From Flavobacteriales bacterium (GTDB lineage: Bacteria > Bacteroidota > Bacteroidia > Flavobacteriales_D > Crocinitomicaceae), in NCBI GenBank assembly GCA_947462695.1, contig CANHQC010000115.1, positions 1-6,631 on the forward strand: DNA of 6,631 nt. The letters are read 5' to 3'. Below, one piece after another: positions 1 to 6,369 of this stretch; positions within the stretch are counted from its first letter, which is position 1; each line of letters starts with the position of its first letter. The notes under the pieces are model-generated. The model worked only from the letters and a program-made list of their open reading frames with translations. It was not told where the DNA came from and ran no database searches. Made by a program: the position numbers and the translations under genes.

Positions 1-1988
1 GTTTCATTGTCCCAATCGTATGGACTAAATGTTGAACTCGCTACAAAATTGAGCCACTTGGATGGATTGACTCTCATATTGATTTGGATGTCAGAAAGAT
101 TCATGCTGTCCTTCATCAAATCGTAATTACCGGTAATTGAAAGTTGATCGATGATAAAATTCTTTTTAAATCCTGTCACCGTATCTTTATCCGACTTGCG
201 TTTCAACTCAAACGTATTGTTTAATCCGAAGGTAATTTGACCAGATGTTCGACCTGTGGAACCTGAATAAATACTTCGTTCGAAAGGAGAATAAAATGAA
301 GTGATTGATGAGTTAATTAACTGGTATGATTTCAGCTCATTTAGTTGAGGACTGTAGCGGAAACCAATGTTTGGAGTCATCACATGCCTCAAGAGCGGTT
401 GACGTTTGCCAATGAATTTATAATAGCTGTATAAAACTGTAGAAAATTGAGCGTTAAATGACAGTTCATGAATCATGCCTCCTCTTGAAACTGTATCTGT
501 AACAACTGTGTTCGTTGATGTATTCACAGTTTTTTCAATTTGTTGGAAGTTTACTTTGTTTCCATAAGATATGGAAGGATTGAATTTTAAGGTGTTCCTA
601 AAAAAACCGGCAGATGTTTGTAAAGCAACTTGTTGATTAAGTCCGTTAAAAAATTGTGACCCAATTTCTGAAAAATTTCCATCTCTCAACAAGGTATCCT
701 TGAAGGTAGATTGGTTTTTTCCTTCAAAATTGTAGGTTACACCGATGCGTTTGATCATTTCACCGATGCCACTCGACTTTTTAACAAATTTACTAAAGGG
801 GAAGAAGCGCGAAACATTCAGGTTGAATACAGGGGCGTCCAAAGAAATATTTTGGGATAGGGAATTTTGCCTTAAGGATAATTTCATTCCCATTGTAATT
901 GGTTTCCCAGGGAAGAAACGATTTAAGTTGATGTCCGAATTAAAACTGTTGTTAAAGTACTGTTCATTGATTGGATCTAAGTTGTTCTTCGACTGGTTGT
1001 CCGAGATAAAATTAACATTAGAGGCAAAGCTCCAAAAGGGATTAGAACGCTGTTCTTTTCGGTGAACCCACGAAACACTTACTTTGTTTTGATTTACATC
1101 TGCGGGAAATCCTGATTTAAACTGTTGAAATCCTACGTCTAAAGTTCCCCGATAGCCGTAACGTTTAGCATAATCCAACACATCTCTGATCCCCCAGCTA
1201 CCTCTTGAATAAATGTTGGTATATACTGACGTTTGAAAGTGATCATTAATAGGGAAAAAATACCCAAGGTTTTGAAATCCAAATCCATAAGCAGAAAGCG
1301 GAATAATCTCTGGGAAAAGAATTCCATGCGTACGTTCTTTTTGTTGTGGAATTATACTAAATGGAAGGCCAAGAGGGGTGGGGACACCTTTGATCCATAA
1401 ATTCATTGCTCCGGTAACAATCCTTTCCTCAGGAACCATTACCGCTTTGGAAAGCTGAAAATGGTAATGCGGATCTTCCAGGTCACACGTAGTGAAACGA
1501 CCTTTTCTAAAGTGCAACTGATCATTTGGATGACGCTTGGCAACATCCATGTACAAGAACATCTCTTGTTGCTTAATTGCCAGTTCCTGTAAATAACCTT
1601 TTTTTGTTTTGAAGTTGTACCGTATACTGCTGGCTTTTGCTTCATCACCGCCATCTTCAAAAATTGGAAATTCAACCCTATTTCCTGAAGTATCTGTTGC
1701 ATACATCGCCAAAAGCTCATTTTTTTCAAGGTCAATAAGGATATACCCGGCGGACATTTTGAATGATTCACTCGTGACCTTAGCATCACCGTATAAATGG
1801 ATTTGTTTTTTCTTTAAATCGGAAAAAATAGAATCACGAGCGCTGTAAAAAATTATGTCTTTTACCTCTTCGTCAGAAATCACCAAAGTATCAGCTTTAC
1901 GCTGAGTTTGACTGTAACCCTGTGCTGTTCCGAACATTATTAACAATGTACCGAAGAAAAGTATCGCTATGCGTTTATGGATAGACAA
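1..1988 (-). CDS. lptD: LptD-like outer-membrane LPS assembly protein (partial, C-terminus off the left edge)
   Basis: This reading frame stays open from a TTG at 1988-1986 down to base 1, giving 662 codons plus two bases. The protein starts with a signal peptide (KR at residues 5-6, hydrophobic 7-22, likely cleavage before Q23 or Q27). An OstA/LptA-like beta-jellyroll region follows at roughly 35-165, with alternating polar and hydrophobic strands including IHLYGDAKV. Next come an FTTCDLEDPHYHF motif with Cys168 and a PTPLGLPF motif at 203-210, both as I recall them from Bacteroidota LptD. The rest is strand-rich sequence with many aromatic and Asn residues, as expected for an outer-membrane beta-barrel. 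In the family, LptD inserts LPS into the outer leaflet together with the lipoprotein LptE. Bacteroidota members are about 850-950 residues, so the last quarter is missing only because the window ends. TTG is chosen because an in-frame TGA lies at 1994-1992 and the first ATG (1937-1935, residue 18) would destroy the signal peptide. It is transcribed divergently from the amidase operon. Confidence 0.88.
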   Translation of the reverse strand, partial: MSIHKRIAILFFGTLLIMFGTAQGYSQTQRKADTLVISDEEVKDIIFYSARDSIFSDLKKKQIHLYGDAKVTSESFKMSAGYILIDLEKNELLAMYATDTSGNRVEFPIFEDGGDEAKASSIRYNFKTKKGYLQELAIKQQEMFLYMDVAKRHPNDQLHFRKGRFTTCDLEDPHYHFQLSKAVMVPEERIVTGAMNLWIKGVPTPLGLPFSIIPQQKERTHGILFPEIIPLSAYGFGFQNLGYFFPINDHFQTSVYTNIYSRGSWGIRDVLDYAKRYGYRGTLDVGFQQFKSGFPADVNQNKVSVSWVHRKEQRSNPFWSFASNVNFISDNQSKNNLDPINEQYFNNSFNSDINLNRFFPGKPITMGMKLSLRQNSLSQNISLDAPVFNLNVSRFFPFSKFVKKSSGIGEMIKRIGVTYNFEGKNQSTFKDTLLRDGNFSEIGSQFFNGLNQQVALQTSAGFFRNTLKFNPSISYGNKVNFQQIEKTVNTSTNTVVTDTVSRGGMIHELSFNAQFSTVLYSYYKFIGKRQPLLRHVMTPNIGFRYSPQLNELKSYQLINSSITSFYSPFERSIYSGSTGRTSGQITFGLNNTFELKRKSDKDTVTGFKKNFIIDQLSITGNYDLMKDSMNLSDIQINMRVNPSKWLNFVASSTFSPYDWDNE

Positions 1989-1998
1989 AAATCAGCTC

Positions 1999-2006
1999 TA
2001 ATTTTG
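1999..2006 (+). promoter_or_regulatory. Candidate -7 box (TAATTTTG) for the amidase operon
   Basis: TAATTTTG matches the Bacteroidota -7 consensus TAnnTTTG exactly. It would place the transcription start near 2013 and give a 5' leader of about 40 nt before the ATG at 2054. The -33 TTG partner is poor: the nearest candidate is TTTATGG at 1974-1980, inside the start of lptD. The assignment rests on the motif and its position only. Confidence 0.42.
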
Positions 2007-2026
2007 TTAATCAGATGAATTGCTTG

Positions 2027-2034
2027 CAAAGCTA
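2027..2034 (-). promoter_or_regulatory. Candidate -7 box (TAGCTTTG) for lptD
   Basis: Read on the minus strand, 2034-2027 is TAGCTTTG, an exact TAnnTTTG match. It would start lptD transcription near 2020, with a leader of about 30 nt before the TTG at 1988. No clean -33 TTG is seen; a T-run at about 2057-2062 (complement of the A-run after the amidase ATG) lies at a suitable distance. It faces the plus-strand candidate at 1999-2006. Confidence 0.42.
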
Positions 2035-2042
2035 TTAAAATT

Positions 2043-2046
2043 AGGA
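2043..2046 (+). promoter_or_regulatory. Ribosome binding site (AGGA) of the amidase gene
   Basis: AGGA lies 7 bases before the ATG at 2054. It is the only recognisable Shine-Dalgarno-like element in the operon and supports this start, which also gives an intact signal peptide. Confidence 0.5.
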
Positions 2047-2053
2047 CATCACC

Positions 2054-3196
2054 ATGGAAAAAACAGTCAGATATAACCGATATACTGTCATTTTATTGTT
2101 TGCCGTTTTTACTTTTTCAATTCGTCTAAATGCTCAGCTGTCAAACTCCGATCGTTCTATTTTAAAAACTGTTGTGATTGATGCTGGTCATGGTGGAAAA
2201 GATCCCGGATGTCACGGTGGGTATGCGAATGAAAAGACAGTGTGTTTAAATATTGCCCTGAAACTTGGGGAAATGATCAAGAAAAAGTACCCCAACATTA
2301 AAGTAGTTTATACACGCGATAGGGACGTATTTATTGAATTAAATGAGCGAGCCAATATTGCGAATCGTGCTAAGGCAGATCTTTTTATTTGTATTCACGC
2401 CAATGCCGCTAGTCCAGCAGCGTATGGTTCAGAAACGTATGTATTGGGTCTTCACCGCACCGAATCTCAACAAAAAGTTGCTGAAAGAGAGAATTCCACC
2501 ATTTTTATGGAAGATGATAAAGGTGCAAAGTACAAGGATTTTGATCTTTCGCCTGATGCAATAATCGCTAGACAAATTCAATTGTCTGTATTTCTGAATC
2601 AATCCATCAGTTTTGCCGACAAACTTCAAAAAGAATTTAAAAGGCTTGGAAGGTATGACCGAGGTGTGAAACAAGCCGGATTTCTTGTGTTGTATAAAAC
2701 CACCATGCCCAGTGTACTAATAGAAACTGGTTTTTTGACGAATCCAAATGAAGAGAAGTTTTTAGGTGACATGGAAGGCCAGCAAAAAATGGCTTCTGCG
2801 ATGTTTACGGCTTTTGAGCAATACAAAAATGAGCTAGAAGGTGTAAGTAGTAAGACAACTAATTCCATACCGGTTGAGACTAATGACCCTTTTACACAAG
2901 AACAATCAACGGAAACGAATGATCAATTGAATAAAGTTGTTTTTAAGATTCAAATTGAAACATCTGAAACACAATTGCCACCAACCGCCGCTAAATTCAA
3001 AGGATTGACTGTTTTCGAATATAGACAGGACAATTTGTATAAATATACGGTTGGATCATTTGAAGAAGACTTCAAGGCTGCCAATACATACAAAAACGAG
3101 TTGCGAAGTACAGGTTTTGCACATGCCTTTGTTGTTGCCTTTCAAAATGGAGAACGAATTAATTTAGAAAAAGCTATTAAATTAGCACAAAAATAA
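2054..3196 (+). CDS. N-acetylmuramoyl-L-alanine amidase (Amidase_3) with C-terminal SPOR-like domain
   Basis: The enzyme cleaves the amide bond between N-acetylmuramic acid and L-alanine in peptidoglycan and acts in the periplasm. Residues 1-27 form a signal peptide (hydrophobic 11-22, cleavage likely between A27 and Q28). The Amidase_3 domain spans about 38-258. Its zinc ligands are visible as His46 in VVIDAGHGGKDPG, Glu60 in NEKT and His115 in CIHANA, and the catalytic glutamate as Glu224 in VLIETGFLTN. A Thr/Glu/Asn-rich linker (about 263-290) leads to a SPOR-like domain at about 293-365 (FKIQIE, LYKYTVGSF, GFAHAFVVAFQNG), which in related proteins binds denuded septal glycan. The enzyme is therefore probably a daughter-cell separation hydrolase, though that role is inferred. 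All active-site residues are present and the length of 380 aa is normal. It is the first gene of the operon; the MCE gene starts 5 bp after its TAA. Confidence 0.95.
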   Translation: MEKTVRYNRYTVILLFAVFTFSIRLNAQLSNSDRSILKTVVIDAGHGGKDPGCHGGYANEKTVCLNIALKLGEMIKKKYPNIKVVYTRDRDVFIELNERANIANRAKADLFICIHANAASPAAYGSETYVLGLHRTESQQKVAERENSTIFMEDDKGAKYKDFDLSPDAIIARQIQLSVFLNQSISFADKLQKEFKRLGRYDRGVKQAGFLVLYKTTMPSVLIETGFLTNPNEEKFLGDMEGQQKMASAMFTAFEQYKNELEGVSSKTTNSIPVETNDPFTQEQSTETNDQLNKVVFKIQIETSETQLPPTAAKFKGLTVFEYRQDNLYKYTVGSFEEDFKAANTYKNELRSTGFAHAFVVAFQNGERINLEKAIKLAQK

Positions 3197-3201
3197 GAAC
3201 G

Positions 3202-4239
3202 TTGAAAGTATCAAAAGAACTGAAGACAGGTTTGATTTCTATTGCAGCAATTGGACTGTTGATCGCAGGAATTAATTTTCTAAAAGGCAATAGTTTTTTT
3301 GGAGGTGACGATATGTATTATGCCTATTTCCCAAATTCAGGGGGTGTTGCTGTAGCTGGTTCAGTATATGTAAACGGAGTAGTGGTAGGTAAAATCCTTG
3401 ATATTGATTTGACTAATAAGCCTGATTCATTGAAAAAAGTATTGATCAAGTTTAGTATTCAACAGTCCGATTTTAAAATTCCAAAAGGATCGATATTAGA
3501 GGCCGGATCAGTAGACTTGTTCAATAAAGGACTTTTACTTCAGATGAATCCAGATATTTCTAAAGGTTTTTATGTGCCAGGCGATTACCTTCAAGGGCTC
3601 GTAACAATTGATATTACATCACAGGTTAAAGCTTACGCTGATCCATTAGTTCAAAAAGTACAAGCGGCCTTAAGTTCTATTGATAAAATGGTAAACTCAC
3701 TTTCTGCATTTTGGGATACAACGGGTAACTCAGAAGTGACAGGAAGCTTAAAAGAATTGAAGTTGGCAATACACAAATTAGGCAATGTTGCTGGTCAAGT
3801 TGAATCGCTTGTGGCTGAGGAAAAAGTGAAGTTTGGAAGAATTATGTCGAATGTGGAAAGTATTTCATTGAATTTAAAGAAGAGTAACGACCAAATTTCA
3901 GCTATTCTAGGCAATGCAAAACAGTTCACAGACGATTTAGTTACCTCGCAATTTAAGCAGGTCATCAACAATGCCTCAGAAACCATCAAGTACTTAAATA
4001 CAATCCTTGGCGATGCTGAAAAAGGAGAGGGTACTTTAGGTAAACTGTTAAGCGATGATAAATTGTACAATGAGCTTGTTGAAACGAACAAAGACCTTCA
4101 AGATCTTGTTAAAGACATCGAACTTCATCCAGAGCGGTATATTCATTTTTCCGTTTTGGGTGCAAAAACAAAGGGAGTTCACTTAAATGAACGAGACGAA
4201 CAAAAACTGCGTAAAATACTAGATTCTATTCCTCAATAG
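3202..4239 (+). CDS. MlaD/MCE-family lipid transport protein
   Basis: MCE proteins bind lipids in the periplasm and, with an MlaE permease and MlaF ATPase, move phospholipids between the inner and outer membranes. A single N-terminal membrane anchor lies at about 10-27, after the basic start MKVSKELK. The MCE beta-barrel domain covers about 37-117, including SVYVNGVVVGKI and the SILEAGSVDLFNKGLLLQ strand region. A long helical, coiled-coil-like region follows (about 140-265). Near the C-terminus is GEGTLGKLLSDDKLYNEL (276-293) and then LHPERYIHFSVLG (308-320), a pair I recall as typical of Bacteroidota MlaD. The TTG start is firm: no ATG or GTG lies in frame before M38, which is beyond the anchor, and MKVSKE matches family N-termini. 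Only AAGAA precedes it as a weak ribosome site. No mlaE or mlaF gene is in the window, so the transporter partners must be encoded elsewhere. Confidence 0.92.
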   Translation: MKVSKELKTGLISIAAIGLLIAGINFLKGNSFFGGDDMYYAYFPNSGGVAVAGSVYVNGVVVGKILDIDLTNKPDSLKKVLIKFSIQQSDFKIPKGSILEAGSVDLFNKGLLLQMNPDISKGFYVPGDYLQGLVTIDITSQVKAYADPLVQKVQAALSSIDKMVNSLSAFWDTTGNSEVTGSLKELKLAIHKLGNVAGQVESLVAEEKVKFGRIMSNVESISLNLKKSNDQISAILGNAKQFTDDLVTSQFKQVINNASETIKYLNTILGDAEKGEGTLGKLLSDDKLYNELVETNKDLQDLVKDIELHPERYIHFSVLGAKTKGVHLNERDEQKLRKILDSIPQ

Positions 4240-4247
4240 CCCATTCT

Positions 4248-5561
4248 ATGTCATCAATTATTTTTGTCTTATTAGTTGTTTTTGGTACGGCATTTTTCGC
4301 CTGGAATGTTTGGAAAATAAGGTGCAACATTTCCCTTGGACGAAAACTGGATCGCTCAGATAGGGCAGGAGACAGATGGAAAACAATGTTACTGGTAGCT
4401 TTTGGACAAAAGAAAATGTTCGCTAGACCTATACCTGCGTTGCTTCATTTGGCAATTTATGTTGCTTTTGTCATTACGCAAATTGAACTGATCGAAATTA
4501 TTGCCGATGGTATTTCTGGCGGTCACCGTACTTTTCGAGAGGCATTGGGTGGGTTTTACACGTTCATGATCAGTTTTATCGAAGTTTTATCTGTCCTTGC
4601 GCTCATCGCTACTTTTGCATTTCTTGCTCGAAGAAACATGCTGACCATTCCCCGTTTTAAAATGGATGAATTGAAAGGATGGCCAAAAAATGATGCCAAT
4701 CTAATTTTGCTCATGGAAATTGTATTGGTAACGTGCATTTTTACCATGAATGGAGCGGATGAAGCTATACTGAATTTAACTTCAAATGAAAGTTATTCAT
4801 TCGCGGTAAGTCAATACGTCGGACCATTGTTTTTTGGAAGTATTACGTCAGAGTCAACGCTTCATGTGCTTGAGCAAATTGGTTGGTGGGGACACATTAT
4901 CATGGTTTTTGCCTTTTTAAATTACTTACCATACTCCAAGCATTTCCATATTTTACTTGCTTTTCCAAATACGTATTATTCCAATTTAGAAAACAAAGGA
5001 AAGTTCACGAACATGGAGTCGGTTACTAACGAAGTGAAATTGATGCTGGATCCAACAGCTGATCCCTTCGCAGTTCCTGCCGAGAGTACAATCGAACCTC
5101 AGCGGTTTGGTGCGAAAGATGTAACCGATTTAACGTGGAAAAATTTACTTGACGCATATACGTGCACTGAATGTGGTCGATGTACGTCTTCTTGTCCAGC
5201 TAACTTGACAGGGAAGAAATTGTCTCCAAGAAAAATCATGATGGATACTAGGGATCGCTTGACGGAAGTAGGGGACAACCAACGTAAACACGGAAAGGAA
5301 TATACTGATGGTAAAAGCTTGCTAGGTGATTACATTACAGAAGAGGAGATTTGGGCTTGTACGTCGTGTAATGCATGCGTCCAAGAATGTCCAGTAAATA
5401 TCGATCCATTAGCTATAATTGTCGATTTAAGAAGGTACCTAGTCATGGAAGAATCAAAAATTCCAACTGAACTCACGGGTATGTTGACAAACATCGAAAA
5501 TAACGGTGCACCTTGGCAGTTTTCGCCGAGCGATCGTTTAAATTGGGCAACAGAAGATTAA
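4248..5561 (+). CDS. Membrane (Fe-S)-binding oxidoreductase: cytochrome-b-like membrane domain fused to a 2x[4Fe-4S] HdrC-like domain
   Basis: This 437-residue protein probably carries electrons between the quinone pool and a soluble partner. The N-terminal half is membrane-embedded, with hydrophobic segments near 3-24, 64-86, 103-126, 151-170 and 212-238. Their histidines (His67, His216, His232, His234) could ligate b-type heme as in NarI/DsrM/HdrE, but that is inferred. The cytoplasmic C-terminal half has two CxxCxxCxxxCP sets: C306/C309/C312/C316 and C371/C374/C377/C381, which is the HdrC/GlpC ferredoxin arrangement for two [4Fe-4S] clusters. It starts 8 bp after the MCE stop with no Shine-Dalgarno, common in this phylum. 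The next gene encodes a CCG-domain protein, and together the pair makes an HdrBC/DsrMK-like unit. The substrate is not known. Bacteroidota homologues are usually called '(Fe-S)-binding protein' or 'Fe-S oxidoreductase'. Confidence 0.9.
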   Translation: MSSIIFVLLVVFGTAFFAWNVWKIRCNISLGRKLDRSDRAGDRWKTMLLVAFGQKKMFARPIPALLHLAIYVAFVITQIELIEIIADGISGGHRTFREALGGFYTFMISFIEVLSVLALIATFAFLARRNMLTIPRFKMDELKGWPKNDANLILLMEIVLVTCIFTMNGADEAILNLTSNESYSFAVSQYVGPLFFGSITSESTLHVLEQIGWWGHIIMVFAFLNYLPYSKHFHILLAFPNTYYSNLENKGKFTNMESVTNEVKLMLDPTADPFAVPAESTIEPQRFGAKDVTDLTWKNLLDAYTCTECGRCTSSCPANLTGKKLSPRKIMMDTRDRLTEVGDNQRKHGKEYTDGKSLLGDYITEEEIWACTSCNACVQECPVNIDPLAIIVDLRRYLVMEESKIPTELTGMLTNIENNGAPWQFSPSDRLNWATED

Positions 5562-5580
5562 ATTCAAAACGAATTCGGAT

Positions 5581-6369
5581 ATGAACTTAGTAGTTCCAAC
5601 AATGGCAGAAATGATGGCGAAAGGTGAATCACCTGATGTGCTGTTTTGGGTAGGATGTTCAGGTAGTTTTGACGACAGAGCTAAAAAAATAACAAAGGCT
5701 GTTGTAAAGATACTTTCACATTGCAATGTCAAATTCGCCGTATTAGGTACGGAAGAAAGTTGCTCAGGTGATCCGGCTAAAAGAGCAGGAAACGAATTCA
5801 CCTTTCAGATGCAAGCAATGATGAATATTCAAGTCCTAAATGGGTATGAAATAAAACGCATCGTAACGGCTTGCCCGCATTGCTTCAATACACTTAAAAA
5901 TGAATACCCTGAATTAGGAGGGAACTACGAGGTGATTCACCATACTCAACTAATTCAAGATTTAATCAATACGGGTAAGCTAGCATTAGAAGGTGGCGAG
6001 GCATTTAAAGGTAAGAAAATAACATTTCATGACCCATGTTACTTGGGTAGAGCAAACGATGTATATGAAGCTCCTCGTGCGCTGATTGAAAAACTTGATG
6101 CCGAGTTGGTCGAAATGAAAAGATGTAAGACCAATGGCTTGTGTTGTGGGGCTGGAGGTGCTCAAATGTTCAAAGAGGCAGAAAAAGGCAACAAAGAAAT
6201 AAATGTTGAACGCACAGAAGATGCGCTAGAAACCAGTGCTGACATAATTGCTACTGGTTGTCCTTTTTGCAATACCATGATGACCGATGGAGTGAAAAAT
6301 TTCAATAAAGAATCTGAAATTGAAGTGCTTGATGTTGCCGAATTAATAGCCAATGCAGTTGACCTATAG
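5581..6369 (+). CDS. CCG-domain (HdrB/GlpC-like) Fe-S protein
   Basis: This soluble 262-residue protein has two cysteine-rich CCG repeats, as in HdrB, GlpC, LutA and GlcF, where they bind Fe-S clusters and take part in electron transfer or disulfide chemistry. The first repeat shows WVGC (C26), ESCSGDPAKRAGNE (C61) and ACPHC (C98, C101). The second shows HDPCYLGR (C153), LCCGAGG (C188, C189) and GCPFC (C227, C230). The first repeat has Ser62 where a full CCG motif has a second Cys; the second repeat is complete. There is no signal peptide or membrane segment, so it is cytoplasmic and should dock on the membrane Fe-S protein encoded 19 bp upstream. The start MNLVVPTMAEM agrees with family N-termini as I recall them. 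The sequence is strongly conserved in the phylum, yet no substrate has been established that I know of. The stop overlaps the next gene by 17 bp. Confidence 0.92.
   Translation: MNLVVPTMAEMMAKGESPDVLFWVGCSGSFDDRAKKITKAVVKILSHCNVKFAVLGTEESCSGDPAKRAGNEFTFQMQAMMNIQVLNGYEIKRIVTACPHCFNTLKNEYPELGGNYEVIHHTQLIQDLINTGKLALEGGEAFKGKKITFHDPCYLGRANDVYEAPRALIEKLDAELVEMKRCKTNGLCCGAGGAQMFKEAEKGNKEINVERTEDALETSADIIATGCPFCNTMMTDGVKNFNKESEIEVLDVAELIANAVDL

Larger units (their letters stand above)
1998..2044. repeat. 8-bp inverted repeat in the divergent intergenic region
   Basis: CTAATTTT at 1998-2005 is the exact reverse complement of AAAATTAG at 2037-2044, with a 31-bp spacer centred on 2021. Two smaller dyads sit inside: TTGC-tt-GCAA at 2020-2029 and GCTT-gca-AAGC at 2022-2032. 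The left arm overlaps the plus-strand -7 candidate, and the right arm overlaps the amidase Shine-Dalgarno. It could be an operator, but AT-rich arms of this length can occur by chance. Confidence 0.3.

Noticed and set aside
745..1065. Plus-strand open frame of 106 codons inside the lptD region
   Set aside because: It is antisense to a continuous, well-supported LptD reading frame, has no recognisable protein features and is best explained as a shadow.
1139..1848. Further open frames over the lptD 5' half (minus 1139-1327, minus 1439-1789, plus 1609-1848)
   Set aside because: All are other-frame or antisense overlaps of the LptD frame, whose jellyroll, FTTC and PTPLGLPF motifs identify the real coding strand and phase.
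1..1988. Possibility that lptD is a broken gene or pseudogene, since no complete frame is seen
   Set aside because: The frame is uninterrupted from the start to the window edge with motifs in order; it lacks a stop only because the window ends.
2343..2868. Open frames overlapping the amidase gene on both strands (2343-2564 +, 2429-2674 -, 2626-2868 -)
   Set aside because: The amidase frame carries all zinc and catalytic residues across this stretch; the others have no family features.
3795..4747. Minus-strand open frames opposite the MCE gene (3795-4091) and the membrane Fe-S gene (4556-4747)
   Set aside because: They lie antisense to conserved coding regions, have no plausible start context and resemble no known family.
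4240..5580. Possible terminators or internal promoters in the 8-bp and 19-bp gaps
   Set aside because: The gaps are too short for a hairpin with a T-run, and no TAnnTTTG box is evident in them; read-through of one operon is simpler.
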